Source of the DNA: CALBRZ01 sp964511065
GTDB taxonomy: Bacteria; Planctomycetota; Planctomycetia; Pirellulales; S012-138
NCBI GenBank assembly: GCA_964511065.1
Contig: CAZEEG010000015.1
Coordinates: forward strand, 1 to 64,000
DNA length: 64,000 nucleotides
Direction: 5' to 3'
The translations under genes and the position numbers were made by a program. Under the pieces are notes generated by a model. That model did not search any database. It saw nothing but the letters and a program-made list of their open reading frames with translations, and had not been told where the DNA came from. Shown here piece by piece: positions 35,764 through 44,684 of the stretch; within the stretch, counting starts at the first letter, position 1; the number at the start of each line of letters is the position of its first letter.

Positions 35764-36510
35764 TCAAACCGGATAGCCGGCCAGAATCTCGGCGACATGC
35801 ATCACGCGGATCGGCTGTTGTTGCCGGCGTATCAAACCATCCAGGTGCATCAGGCACGACATATCGTTGCTCGTCAGCACTTCGGTGCCCGCTTGAAGGT
35901 GGTCGTGGACGCGGTCCAAGCCCATCATGCACGACACCGCTTCTTCGTTCACGGCGAACGTGCCGCCAAAACCGCAGCACTCGTCAGGCCGCGTCAGTTC
36001 CGCAAACTGGATTCCCTCCAGCGACTGGAGCAACTGCCGGGTTTTGTTAAATGCGGGGCCGACGGTTTCGCTGCTGCGGGCCAGCCGCAACTCGCGCAAC
36101 CCATGGCAGCTTTGATGCAGCCCAACGCGGTAAGGGAACGAGCCTTCCAAGCGCTGCACGCCCAGCACATCGACCAGGAACTCGGTCAGTTCGAACACGC
36201 GATCGCGGAGCCTGGCGTACGCTGCATCGTCGTGGAAGTATTCGCCGTAGTGATGGCGGACCATCGCCGTACAACTGCCCGAGGGGCACACCACGTATTC
36301 GTACTCGGCGAAGATGTCCACGAACCGCCGCGCCAGGGGCCGGGTCTGCTCCACGCAACCCGTGTTCGCCATCGGCTGGCCGCAACAGGTTTGGGCAGTG
36401 GGAAAATCCACGTCGCACTCAAAGCGGTGCAGCAGATCGACCGTAGCCAGCCCAACCTCGGGATAGAACTGATCGATATAGCAGGGGATGAACAAGCCTA
36501 CGCGAGGCAT
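35764..36510 (-). CDS. lutA: LutA-like CCG-domain Fe-S protein
   Basis: 248 residues with two cysteine-rich CCG domains: FPTAQTCCGQPMANTG and ECCGFGGTF, plus VGLHQSCHGLRELRL. It is the LutA/YkgE subunit. Start 36510 (MPRVGLFIPCYIDQFYP) matches the family N-terminus. Upstream of lutB by 135 bases, so lutA-lutB-lutC run in this order on the minus strand. No LutR or lactate permease gene adjoins. Confidence 0.92.
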   Translation of the reverse strand: MPRVGLFIPCYIDQFYPEVGLATVDLLHRFECDVDFPTAQTCCGQPMANTGCVEQTRPLARRFVDIFAEYEYVVCPSGSCTAMVRHHYGEYFHDDAAYARLRDRVFELTEFLVDVLGVQRLEGSFPYRVGLHQSCHGLRELRLARSSETVGPAFNKTRQLLQSLEGIQFAELTRPDECCGFGGTFAVNEEAVSCMMGLDRVHDHLQAGTEVLTSNDMSCLMHLDGLIRRQQQPIRVMHVAEILAGYPV

Positions 36511-36766
36511 GGGGAGGCAGCGGTCTGGCTGGGGGGGAAGAACGAAGGCGGGCAAGCAGCGGCCCAGGGCGCAACGCGATCCATCGCAGGCTAGTGACCC
36601 GGCACCGCACGTAGCGCGACAACGGCCATTATAGGTCCGGCAGCCTGGAACCGACAGGGGCCACAGCGTCCTGCTCTCGCAACGATCCGTTACCGTTACC
36701 GCCCCGGGAACGGCGCGATCGCCAGAGGGTTGGCGGAGGGAAAACAACAGATACTGGGGAACCCAT

Positions 36767-38476
36767 TCAGAAGCCCAGCACTTCGATCTCGGTTACGCCG
36801 GCATAGCCGTCGTCGCGCCATACGCTTCGCGGCTCGATCTTCACGTACCGGCCGCGGACAAAGGGAACCGGCAGCGTCGTACTGTAGTCGCCTACGTCCA
36901 CCCGGCCCGGTGCCGGCGGCACCAGCCCATGCGCCACGGGCGTGAGCAGCGACGGCGTTTCACTCACAAAGATATCGACATCTTTCCAGCCGCGGTGCGT
37001 CTGCCCGGGCAGGTTGAAGTTCCAGATGCGCACGGCGGCTACGGTCCGAACCTCGCCCAGGTCCAGCACGATGAGGGGGCGCTTCCCGGCGGGATACTGC
37101 CACATGTGTTTGACTTCGATCACGTTCCACTGGCCATCGGCCGCAGCGGTGGCCGGCGCTTCTTCGCTGCTGTAGCTGTGACGCGATACGCCCTCCACCG
37201 GCAACGTGGGAGCAGCCATCTGGCGGGTGACAATCGCGAGCATCATCGCCGCATCGCGTGCCGGGCTTGGCCCCGCTCCGGCGGAAGCGACGATCGCTTC
37301 CAATCGCTGCGGCAGCGCCGCCAGGTGTTCGGCCGTATCGAGGTCGATATCGTCGGGCAGGTTGCGCAGCGCCGCCAGATCGGTCTGGTTATGCTCCAGA
37401 ACCGCGCGGTTGATCGCCCGCAGTGCGGCAGCCAACCAGGGGCCATCGTGGTACACCAGCGGCAGCAGTTCGATCAGCGTGGTCTGCGGCGGATCATTGC
37501 AGACGGCCAGGGCATCCAGTACGGCCATTTGCTGGCAAGGCACCTCGCCCAGGTGATGTAACGCCGAGGGCGCCACACCGCCGAGGATGCCGCGGGCCGT
37601 CGCCCGGGCTAACGCCCGCGGTTGCATCTCGCGCGCTAACTCCAATAGCCGAGGGCCAGCGCCGGGATAGTTGAGCCGCTGGATTTCGCGAATGGCGACA
37701 GGCCACGTTTGCGACTGTTCAGCGTTCTCCAGCACGCCAACCATGGCTGGCACCACGCGGTCGGCATCGTTGAATACCCGGAGCACTTCCAGCGCGTTGG
37801 CCACCAGGGTGGGGTTATCGCTTTCCAGGGCGTCCAACAGCAGCGGCAACGCAACGTCGGCATCGGCCAGCAGTCGGCTGCGGGCCGCGCGGACATTGGC
37901 ACGGTCGTTCCCTTCCAACATCCGCATCTGGGTCATCAGCTCTCGCCGGGTGCGGCGCGTGGCTTCGATCCGTTGGAGCAATTCACCGGCCCGCTCCCGC
38001 TGCTGCATCGTGGGGACCGATGCCAACACGTCGTCCAAGTTGCGGGTGGCGGATTCCAGGTTGCCATCTTTGAGGTGCTGTTGCGCTTCAGACAGCAGCT
38101 TTTCGCGCCGCTGTTCGTTGCGAATCCGCAACTGTTCGGCCAGGGTGTCCTGAAGCTCGGTGAGCCGCTGCTGTTGCGCCTCATCCAGTTCATCGCCGGC
38201 CTCGGCGATTGATTGGAGCAACCCACGCGCGGCGTCGAATTCGTTCTCCTGCAAATGTTGGTCGGCCTCGTCCAGCCTGGCCGTCCAATCTACTGGCGGC
38301 GCCGAAGGCGACGGCTCGGGCGGCTCGGGTAGCGGCGTTGCCGGTTGCGTGGTGTGTTCAACTTGAACCTGCTGCTCGGCCGGAGGTTGCTCACCACAGC
38401 CGGCCATCGCCGACAGGCCAGCCAACCATGCAGCAAGTAGCGTAAAGCGAACGCGGCGGATAAGCGGCTTGACCAT
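36767..38476 (-). CDS. HEAT-repeat lipoprotein with discoidin-like end
   Basis: 569 residues. Signal peptide ending AMAG-C (lipoprotein), a Pro/Gln-rich linker, two TPR-like helical hairpins (HLQENEFDAARGLLQSIAEAG, HLKDGNLESATRNLDDVLAS), a long helical region with HEAT-like repeats (ADADVALPLLLDALESDNPTLVANALEVLR...), and a C-terminal beta domain resembling a galactose-binding/discoidin fold (LIVLDLGEVRTVAAVRIWNFN, FVRGRYVKIEPRS). It would sit in the periplasm or on the outer membrane and bind protein partners and probably sugars. I recognise no named family. It lies upstream of the rhamnose genes in the same direction of transcription, but its ATG is 190 bases past rfbC. Confidence 0.8.
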   Translation of the reverse strand: MVKPLIRRVRFTLLAAWLAGLSAMAGCGEQPPAEQQVQVEHTTQPATPLPEPPEPSPSAPPVDWTARLDEADQHLQENEFDAARGLLQSIAEAGDELDEAQQQRLTELQDTLAEQLRIRNEQRREKLLSEAQQHLKDGNLESATRNLDDVLASVPTMQQRERAGELLQRIEATRRTRRELMTQMRMLEGNDRANVRAARSRLLADADVALPLLLDALESDNPTLVANALEVLRVFNDADRVVPAMVGVLENAEQSQTWPVAIREIQRLNYPGAGPRLLELAREMQPRALARATARGILGGVAPSALHHLGEVPCQQMAVLDALAVCNDPPQTTLIELLPLVYHDGPWLAAALRAINRAVLEHNQTDLAALRNLPDDIDLDTAEHLAALPQRLEAIVASAGAGPSPARDAAMMLAIVTRQMAAPTLPVEGVSRHSYSSEEAPATAAADGQWNVIEVKHMWQYPAGKRPLIVLDLGEVRTVAAVRIWNFNLPGQTHRGWKDVDIFVSETPSLLTPVAHGLVPPAPGRVDVGDYSTTLPVPFVRGRYVKIEPRSVWRDDGYAGVTEIEVLGF

Positions 38477-38667
38477 CGGGCGTGACCTTTGCGGCAAGCG
38501 GCAGTCGCGGGCGGGCCAGGAGGCGCGGCAAGGCGGCGGGAACGATCCAGGAAGGTCTATCTTAGACCAACGGGGGGTGCGATTCAAAGAAGCCGTCAAT
38601 TTACGGGCGCACCGCCATCCCAAAGATTGTCACCGGCCCGCGATGGGCCGAGCGTTCGCTGCAGCTT

Positions 38668-39312
38668 CTACGGTCGCCGCGCCGTGCGACCTTCATCCGC
38701 TGGTTGCCGACCAGAGGGCGGCGCCATGCCATGCGGCGGCGCTGGCCCGGCGGCCGGCGGTTCCACCACAATCAGGCGTTCCCTGGGTACGTCGCCCAAC
38801 CGCGGGGCATTGCGGTCGCGTTCGGAAAGCAACGGCTCGCTCACCGGCCAATCAATGGCCAACTGCGGATCGTCCCAGGCAATGGAACCCTCGTACTCCG
38901 GCCGATAGAAGTCGGTGCATTTGTATGCCACCAGCGCCGTTTCGCTGGTCACGCAGAAACCGTGAGCGAGGCCCGGCGGGATATAGAGCTGCCGCCGGTT
39001 TTCGGCCGAGAGCGAGTAGCCGACCCAGCGGCCGAAGGTCGGCGAGCCCGGCCGAATATCAGCCGCGACGTCGAACACTTCGCCTTCCAGCACATAAACA
39101 AATTTGCCTTGAGGCCGGGGGTTCTGGTAATGCAGTCCCCGGAGCGTACGGCGCCGCGAGCGCGAAAGGTTGTCCTGCACGAATGCCAGATTCATCCCCG
39201 CTGCCTGGTACCGCTCCTGGTTCCAGACTTCCATGAAGAAGCCCCGGGAGTCTCCGAAAACATCGGGTTCGATGAGCAACACGCCGGGGATTTCGGTTTC
39301 GTGAATCTGCAT
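38668..39312 (-). CDS. rfbC: dTDP-4-dehydrorhamnose 3,5-epimerase
   Basis: 214 residues with the RmlC cupin: DSRGFFMEVWN, QDNLSRSRRRTLRGLHYQ (catalytic His61), and CTDFYRPEYEG with the catalytic Tyr (about Y136), then WDDPQLAIDWP. It epimerises dTDP-4-keto-6-deoxyglucose. The C-terminal 30 residues (EPPAAGPAPPHG...) are a family-atypical Pro/Ala/Gly tail. Start 39312 matches the family; a frame extension of ten codons is not homologous. Last gene of rfbADBC, 45 bases after rfbB. Confidence 0.95.
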   Translation of the reverse strand: MQIHETEIPGVLLIEPDVFGDSRGFFMEVWNQERYQAAGMNLAFVQDNLSRSRRRTLRGLHYQNPRPQGKFVYVLEGEVFDVAADIRPGSPTFGRWVGYSLSAENRRQLYIPPGLAHGFCVTSETALVAYKCTDFYRPEYEGSIAWDDPQLAIDWPVSEPLLSERDRNAPRLGDVPRERLIVVEPPAAGPAPPHGMAPPSGRQPADEGRTARRP

Positions 39313-39357
39313 GACGGAGTCCGTACCCTGTAAGAATGGCAAGCAACGCGGGCCCCG

Positions 39358-40419
39358 TTACGCCACACGCGTTTTCAATCCCAAGCGCTGTTCAGGCTGT
39401 TTGTCCGCCTGTACGCGGCGAATCCAATCGCCATTGGCCAGGTACCAGGCGACCGTTTTCCTCAGCCCCGATTCAAAGGTTTCGCGCGGCCGCCAACCTA
39501 GTTCGCGGTCGATCTTGCTGGCGTCGATCGCGTAGCGGTGATCGTGCCCTGGCCGGTCGGCCACGTACGTGATGAGGTTCGCATGGGGACAGCCGCCGGG
39601 CAGCGGTGCCAATTCATCGAGCAACTGGCAGATCGTCTGCACGACTTCCACGTTCGTACGCTCGTTCCAGCCGCCAATGTTATACGTTTCGCCCGGAACT
39701 CCCTGGCGCAGGGCCAGCGACAACGCTTCCGCGTGGTCGTCTACGTACAGCCAGTCGCGCACATTGGCCCCCGTGCCATAGATGGGCAGCGGCTTGCCGG
39801 CCTGGCCGTTGAGAACCATCAACGGAATGAGTTTCTCGGGGAATTGATACGGCCCGTAGTTGTTCGAACAGTTGGTCACCAGCGTCGGCAATCCATACGT
39901 GCGGTGCCACGCCCTGACCAGGTGATCGGATGCGGCCTTGCTGGCCGAATAAGGGCTACTGGGGTCGTAGGGGGTGGTTTCGGTGAATCGTCCCTCGTCG
40001 CCCAGCGAACCATACACTTCGTCGGTCGATACGTGGTGGAACCGGAACGTGTCGCGCCGCGACGGCGGCAGCGACTCCCAGTACCGCCGCGATTCCTCCA
40101 GCATCGTATAGGTGCCGAGGATGTTGGTATGAATGAACTCCGCAGGGCCATCGATCGAACGATCGACGTGGCTCTCGGCTGCCAGGTGCATGACGGCATC
40201 GGGCTGGTGGTTCTCCAGCACGCGGCGGATCTCCGAGGCGTCGCACACGTTGACCCGCTCGAAAGCGTAGTGGGGATGCGTCGATTCTCGCTCCAGCGTG
40301 GCCAGGTTGCCAGCATAGGTCAGGCAGTCGACATTAACCACGGCATCGCCCCGGCCGAGCAAATGCCGAACCACGGCCGAACCGATGAAGCCTGCCCCGC
40401 CAGTTACCAAGACCTTCAT
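39358..40419 (-). CDS. rfbB: dTDP-glucose 4,6-dehydratase
   Basis: 353 residues, the usual RmlB length. Rossmann motif GGAGFIG (7-13), STDEVYG (131-137) with the catalytic Asp/Glu, and active-site Tyr157 and Lys161 in YSASK. It converts dTDP-glucose to dTDP-4-keto-6-deoxyglucose. AGGGA precedes the ATG by 9 bases. A perfect 17-base palindrome lies 24 bases upstream (40443-40459). Confidence 0.97.
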   Translation of the reverse strand: MKVLVTGGAGFIGSAVVRHLLGRGDAVVNVDCLTYAGNLATLERESTHPHYAFERVNVCDASEIRRVLENHQPDAVMHLAAESHVDRSIDGPAEFIHTNILGTYTMLEESRRYWESLPPSRRDTFRFHHVSTDEVYGSLGDEGRFTETTPYDPSSPYSASKAASDHLVRAWHRTYGLPTLVTNCSNNYGPYQFPEKLIPLMVLNGQAGKPLPIYGTGANVRDWLYVDDHAEALSLALRQGVPGETYNIGGWNERTNVEVVQTICQLLDELAPLPGGCPHANLITYVADRPGHDHRYAIDASKIDRELGWRPRETFESGLRKTVAWYLANGDWIRRVQADKQPEQRLGLKTRVA

Positions 40420-40442
40420 AAGTCAATTTCCCTATCGTGGAT

Positions 40443-40459
40443 CCGATCGATTCGATCGG
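40443..40459. promoter_or_regulatory. Perfect palindrome before rfbB
   Basis: CCGATCGA-T-TCGATCGG, 8-base-pair arms with one central base, 24 bases upstream of the rfbB start codon. Position and symmetry suit a dimeric repressor site; alternatively it is a chance of the GATC-rich context. Confidence 0.45.
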
Positions 40460-40539
40460 TTGCAATCCGATTGCTACTGGTCAGGTCGTTCGGTGCCTGG
40501 CCTGAAATGGATGCCACCTGCGCTGACAGTGGGCGCGCG

Positions 40540-40563
40540 GTAGGGCACACAGTAGGGCACACA
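40540..40563 (+). repeat. 12-base tandem duplication
   Basis: GTAGGGCACACA occurs twice in perfect tandem (40540-40551, 40552-40563) between rfbD and rfbB. Confidence 0.7.
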
Positions 40564-40624
40564 CTAGATCAGTTGTGCGCTGCCGTCACCCCCAATCAGG
40601 GCCACCTCGGCGTGGAATCGTGCT

Positions 40625-41626
40625 TTATGCGGCCCTGGAGGCATTGGCGGAAGCAGCAGCTTCGCCATCGGCGACCAGCATAGCATCCAGGCATGGGGCC
40701 AAGGCTTCCTCCCAGGTGGGAATGCGCAGGCCAAACTGCTCGCGAATGCGCCGCGTATCGAGCCGCGAGTTCTTGGGGCGAGCCGCCGGAGTGGGATACC
40801 CTTCACTGGGAATGGCCTTCAACTCGGGTACCGCCGCCTTGGGACACACCTGCCGGCGATGCTCAAAAATCCGCTCCGCAAACCCGTACCACGAGGTCTC
40901 GCCGCCGCAGCTCAAATGGTAGATGCCGCCGCACTCCCGCAGGTACCCGCCCGGGTCGCCACCCGCCTGGGCGAGAATCATCGTGGTTGCCTCGGCAATG
41001 GCCCGGGCAGAGGTGGGCGAGCCGATCTGGTCGTTCACCACCGACAACTCACTGCGCGTACTGGCCAGGCGAAGCATGGTCGTGATGAAATTGCTGCCGT
41101 TGAGCCCGTACACCCAGCACACCCGAAGGATCAGGTGCGGAACTGCCGCGGCGGCCACAGCCTGCTCGCCCGCCAGCTTGGTCTGGCCGTACACGTTAAT
41201 GGGTTGGGGACGGTCGGTTTCGGTCCAGGACTTCTCGCCGCCGCCATCGAACACGTAGTCGGTTGAATAGTGGACCATGGCCGCTCCAAGCCGAGCAGCC
41301 TCCTCGGCCAGGATGCCCGGGGCGGTACCGTTGATGGCCTGGGCCATTTCAGGTTCCCGCTCGGCCCGATCAACGGCCGTGTACGCGCCCGCGTTGACGA
41401 TCAGGCGCGGTTGCACCTGTCGCACCACACGGCAAATGCTGTCGGCATTCGAGAGATCGATCGATTGCCAGACCGGGTGGCGCTGGCCAGGCGGCGGTGT
41501 CCGCGAGGCCACGATCACGTTACCCAACAGGGGCAAACACTGTCGCAGCTCCCACCCCACCTGTCCGCTTGCACCAACTAGCAGGATAGGACGCTCGGAA
41601 GAAACGGCTGAGTTTGGCAACACCAT
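40625..41626 (-). CDS. rfbD: dTDP-4-dehydrorhamnose reductase
   Basis: 333 residues. NADPH motif GASGQVG (18-24), STDYVFDG (121-128) and catalytic Tyr146/Lys150 in YGQTK; these are RmlD signatures. The N-terminal ten residues (MVLPNSAVSS) are slightly longer than typical. It completes dTDP-L-rhamnose synthesis. 205 bases before rfbB. Confidence 0.95.
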   Translation of the reverse strand: MVLPNSAVSSERPILLVGASGQVGWELRQCLPLLGNVIVASRTPPPGQRHPVWQSIDLSNADSICRVVRQVQPRLIVNAGAYTAVDRAEREPEMAQAINGTAPGILAEEAARLGAAMVHYSTDYVFDGGGEKSWTETDRPQPINVYGQTKLAGEQAVAAAAVPHLILRVCWVYGLNGSNFITTMLRLASTRSELSVVNDQIGSPTSARAIAEATTMILAQAGGDPGGYLRECGGIYHLSCGGETSWYGFAERIFEHRRQVCPKAAVPELKAIPSEGYPTPAARPKNSRLDTRRIREQFGLRIPTWEEALAPCLDAMLVADGEAAASANASRAA

Positions 41627-41765
41627 GATTAGCAGTTGATTCAGACGGGTAACAATCTAACGGAAGTAACGGTCGCAGCCGGTCGGAATGCGCGCCGCCA
41701 CTGGCAGCAGGACAGTTCGGTACCACATCAATCCATGATACGTTCGACGGTCGCGAGGGTCGCTA

Positions 41766-42692
41766 CTATGCCGCGATCTTGGCCGGCCGGGCAACCGCGA
41801 CACCTTCGCGGGCGATCAGATCGAGCAAATAGCGCCCATAGCCGTTCTTGCTCATGGTTTGCCCGATCCGCTCGACCTGTTCTGAGGTGATGAAACCCAT
41901 CCGCCAGGCGACTTCTTCGGGGCAACAGACCTTTTGCCCCTGCCGGGTTTCGATCACGCCGATGAACTGCGAAGCGTCGAGCAGGGAATCGTGTGTGCCC
42001 GTATCCAGCCAGGCGCAGCCACGGCCCATGATCTGCACGTTGAGCGTACCCTGTTCGAGGTAGGCGCGGTTGACGTCGGTAATTTCCAACTCGCCACGGG
42101 CCGAAGGTTTCAGGTCCCGGGCGATGTCCACGACTTGTTCATCATAAAAGTATAGGCCGGTAACCGCATAGTTGGAACGCGGCCGTAGCGGCTTTTCTTC
42201 AATATCTACGGCCTGACCGCGCTGGTCGAGCACCACCACGCCATAGCGTTCGGGATCGTTTACGTGATAGGCGAAGACGGTGGCGCCGCTGGTCCGCAAA
42301 CACGCCTGCCGCAGTTGCTTGTGCAGATCGTGCCCATGAAAGATGTTGTCGCCCAGGATCAGGCACGAGGGATCGGAGCCCACAAAATCGGCCCCGATGA
42401 GGAAAGCTTGGGCCAACCCATCGGGGCTGGGTTGCTCGGCATAGCTGAGCGAGATACCCCATTGCGAGCCATCGCCCATCAGCCGCTGAAACAGCGGCAA
42501 ATCGTATGGCGTGCTGATCAGGAGAATATCGCGAATCCCCGCCAGCATGAGCGTGCTGAGCGGGTAATAGATCATAGGCTTGTCGTAGATTGGCAACAGT
42601 TGCTTGCTGACAACCTGGGTGAGTGGATAGAGGCGGGTTCCCGACCCCCCAGCCAGAATGATTCCCTTCCGCAGTCGCGGTTCCGCTTCCAT
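41766..42692 (-). CDS. rfbA: Glucose-1-phosphate thymidylyltransferase
   Basis: 308 residues, RmlA. Signature GGSGTRLYPLT (15-25), DKPMIYYPLS, GDNIFHG and EEKPLRPRSNYAVTGLYFYD are all present. It activates glucose-1-phosphate with dTTP. Start 42692 (MEAEPRLRKG) is chosen from family length. First gene of the rfbADBC cluster; the upstream 418 bases hold two 34-base direct repeats. Confidence 0.96.
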   Translation of the reverse strand: MEAEPRLRKGIILAGGSGTRLYPLTQVVSKQLLPIYDKPMIYYPLSTLMLAGIRDILLISTPYDLPLFQRLMGDGSQWGISLSYAEQPSPDGLAQAFLIGADFVGSDPSCLILGDNIFHGHDLHKQLRQACLRTSGATVFAYHVNDPERYGVVVLDQRGQAVDIEEKPLRPRSNYAVTGLYFYDEQVVDIARDLKPSARGELEITDVNRAYLEQGTLNVQIMGRGCAWLDTGTHDSLLDASQFIGVIETRQGQKVCCPEEVAWRMGFITSEQVERIGQTMSKNGYGRYLLDLIAREGVAVARPAKIAA

Positions 42693-43110
42693 GACGGCGC
42701 GCCTGTGTTGATGGATGGCGACGGCAACAGGTAGCAGCACTTGGTCGCCAGATGCCGGCAATGCTCCGTTGCACCGGATCAGGGGAAGATACCCAGCTAC
42801 TAATTTGCGGTCCAGACAAGTTTAGTGGCGGGGAAGGCCCAACAGAGGAAAGGCCGAATAGAGGTAACCGCTACGCATTTGCGGTCCAGACAGGTTTAAT
42901 GGCCCCTCCAGGCGCGGCAGTGGGGCCGCAAAGCACCCACGCCTGACAGGAGGTCGCCGCCACGATGAAACCTCGGCCAGCTAGCAACCCCCTGGGGAGA
43001 AATGTTGTAGGGTACTTAATAGATGGCTGAGGTGACGGAGCCATGAAATGCTGGGGCACGGAACCGGTCGCCGCTTGCGGCAGGCTGCCCTCCCTTCTTG
43101 CCGCGGGGAA
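42693..43110. other. Divergent intergenic region with direct repeats
   Basis: About 420 bases between rfbA and the PilZ-like gene. Contains two 34-base direct repeats (see repeat entry). No gene. Confidence 0.5.
42796..42903 (+). repeat. Two 34-base direct repeats
   Basis: Copies at 42796-42829 and 42870-42903 match at 30 of 34 positions and share the core ATTTGCGGTCCAGACA; start-to-start distance 74 bases. Only two copies, so not a CRISPR. May be paired binding sites in the divergent rfbA promoter. Confidence 0.75.
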
Positions 43111-43905
43111 ATGCCTGCCATGCGAGATTCTGCATGCCCACCATGGTCGAGTTGCCCTGTGGAGGTCCCGGCATCCGATGGCTGGCTCACGCCGGTCACG
43201 ATCCCGGGGGATGCAGCGGCCCCACAGCGCGTGGCAGGCAGCCTCATCGATCTATCTCCTTGGCACGCCCTGATTTGGGTTCCACAACCGTTTCGCCTGG
43301 CCAGCACCGGCGAGGTGCAATTCTCCTGCGAATCGCTGGGACTGGAGTTATCCGTTTCGGCCCAGACTGTGCGGATCCGGCATGTCCAAGACGGTTGGCT
43401 ACTGGATGTGGCTTTTGAACCGCCGCTCCCGGACGACCTGCTGAGAGCAGAGATGGGAAGGGACCCACTCCAAGCCCCGACTGCTGACCGGTCGCCCCTT
43501 GCGGTCGGCGTGCGCTGGCCCGATGGCGATGCCGCAACCGTCGCGGAGCTAGCAGAAGTCACCTTCAGCGGATTCTGCCTGCGGCTTCCCCCAGAAGCGG
43601 CGAAGGCTGACCGGCCGCTGGGCGCTACGATAGAAGTCCAAGTGCCTAAGCGACTTGCAACACTTGGTGCCCAGGTGGTGTGGCGCGCCGCTACTCCCTG
43701 CGGTTGGGTCTACGGATGCCAGGGAGCCGACATCGCGCAGATAGCGGAGTTTTCGCCGGCCAAGGCAACGCGACGAGAGACAGCAATCAGGGCCGCAGCG
43801 GAGCCAGCCAGTACCGCTGCCATCGGCGGCCGGGTGTGGGCCGTGCTGCTGGTGGGATCGTTGGCCTTGGCTACCTGGCGGCTGTACGCGCTATTAACCT
43901 GCTAG
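43111..43905 (+). CDS. Degenerate PilZ-like membrane protein
   Basis: 264 residues. Beta-rich N-terminus, then about residues 155-225 with VAELAEVTFSGFCLRLP and LGAQVVWRAATPCGWVYGCQ, a pattern like the second half of a PilZ barrel; the RxxxR motif needed for c-di-GMP is not seen. Ends in a transmembrane helix (VWAVLLVGSLALATWRLYALL). Starts at ATG 43111 or 43120; GGGGA sits just ahead. Convergent with rpmB, stop codons 6 bases apart. Role unknown. Confidence 0.68.
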   Translation: MPAMRDSACPPWSSCPVEVPASDGWLTPVTIPGDAAAPQRVAGSLIDLSPWHALIWVPQPFRLASTGEVQFSCESLGLELSVSAQTVRIRHVQDGWLLDVAFEPPLPDDLLRAEMGRDPLQAPTADRSPLAVGVRWPDGDAATVAELAEVTFSGFCLRLPPEAAKADRPLGATIEVQVPKRLATLGAQVVWRAATPCGWVYGCQGADIAQIAEFSPAKATRRETAIRAAAEPASTAAIGGRVWAVLLVGSLALATWRLYALLTC

Positions 43906-43911
43906 CGGCCA

Positions 43912-44193
43912 CTACTTGGCCGACTTGATGGCGTCGCTGGGCAGCCGGAAAGGAGCGCTGCGGACAACCCGCGTTACGGCACCGCTGCGCAGGCACTGCG
44001 TGCAAACCCGCATCCGCTTGTTGGTGCCGTTGGAGGTCGTCACGCGCACTCGTTGCAGGTTAGGGCGGAATTTGCGCCGGGTGATCCCGGTGACCTTGGT
44101 ACCCACCCCGCCCAGGTATTTCGCCTTACCGCGGGTGGTGACCGAATTTCCCACCTGAACTGATTTGCCGCAGACTTCGCATGCTTGAGACAT
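43912..44193 (-). CDS. rpmB: 50S ribosomal protein L28
   Basis: 93 residues of bL28. The zinc-binding (C+) form: C5-x2-C8 (CEVCGK) and C64-x2-C67 (CTQC), with the TRRKFRPNLQRVRV core. It binds 23S rRNA in the large subunit. Starts at ATG 44193 in the divergent region ahead of the flagellar operon. Confidence 0.96.
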   Translation of the reverse strand: MSQACEVCGKSVQVGNSVTTRGKAKYLGGVGTKVTGITRRKFRPNLQRVRVTTSNGTNKRMRVCTQCLRSGAVTRVVRSAPFRLPSDAIKSAK

Positions 44194-44684
44194 GACCGTC
44201 TTCCGTCGTTTAATCGCTCGATTTTTTGGCCAAAACTCGGAGTATACCGTAACCGCTCGGCGATGCAAGGCGTGCCAGATAGTGAATTGGTCAAGACTTG
44301 CGCCGTTTTTGCGCCGTATCCACGGCAGCGCCCTTCGCCCGCGATCCCCCGTGCCCGCGAGTCGGCTTCGCCGCCCCCCGGAGTTGCCGCCGGTGGCTTG
44401 AATTGCAGAAGTTGAGACAACGGTCACGGTCATCAAACGGCGCGACGACGGCAGAATCTGCACGGCGACTTGCGCAGTTTCCGCCGCTGGCTACCACGTG
44501 ATGGCAGCCACGGCAGCGGCCGGACCGACAACCATCACAGCACGCAAAGGATTACAAAAACACCACTTAGGAAAATCGCCCCACTGCCGCCCGGTAGTGC
44601 CTGATCTTTCGGCATCGCACTTGCTTACCTTGGTCGCCGCGATTCAGGCACGCAGGGGGGCGCGCCAAACGCAACCGGGCATCG
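44194..44684. other. Divergent region, rpmB / flagellar operon
   Basis: 490 bases with no gene. Contains the sigma-54-like site at 44610-44625. No sigma-28 flagellar box (TAAAGTTT-N11-GCCGATAA) was recognised. Confidence 0.45.
44610..44625 (+). promoter_or_regulatory. Putative sigma-54 promoter of flagellar operon
   Basis: CGGCATCGCACTTGCT: GGCA -24 core, ten-base spacing, perfect TTGCT -12 box, 60 bases before flgF. Sigma-54 control of rod-hook genes is well established in Vibrio, Pseudomonas, Helicobacter and others. Confidence 0.6.
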
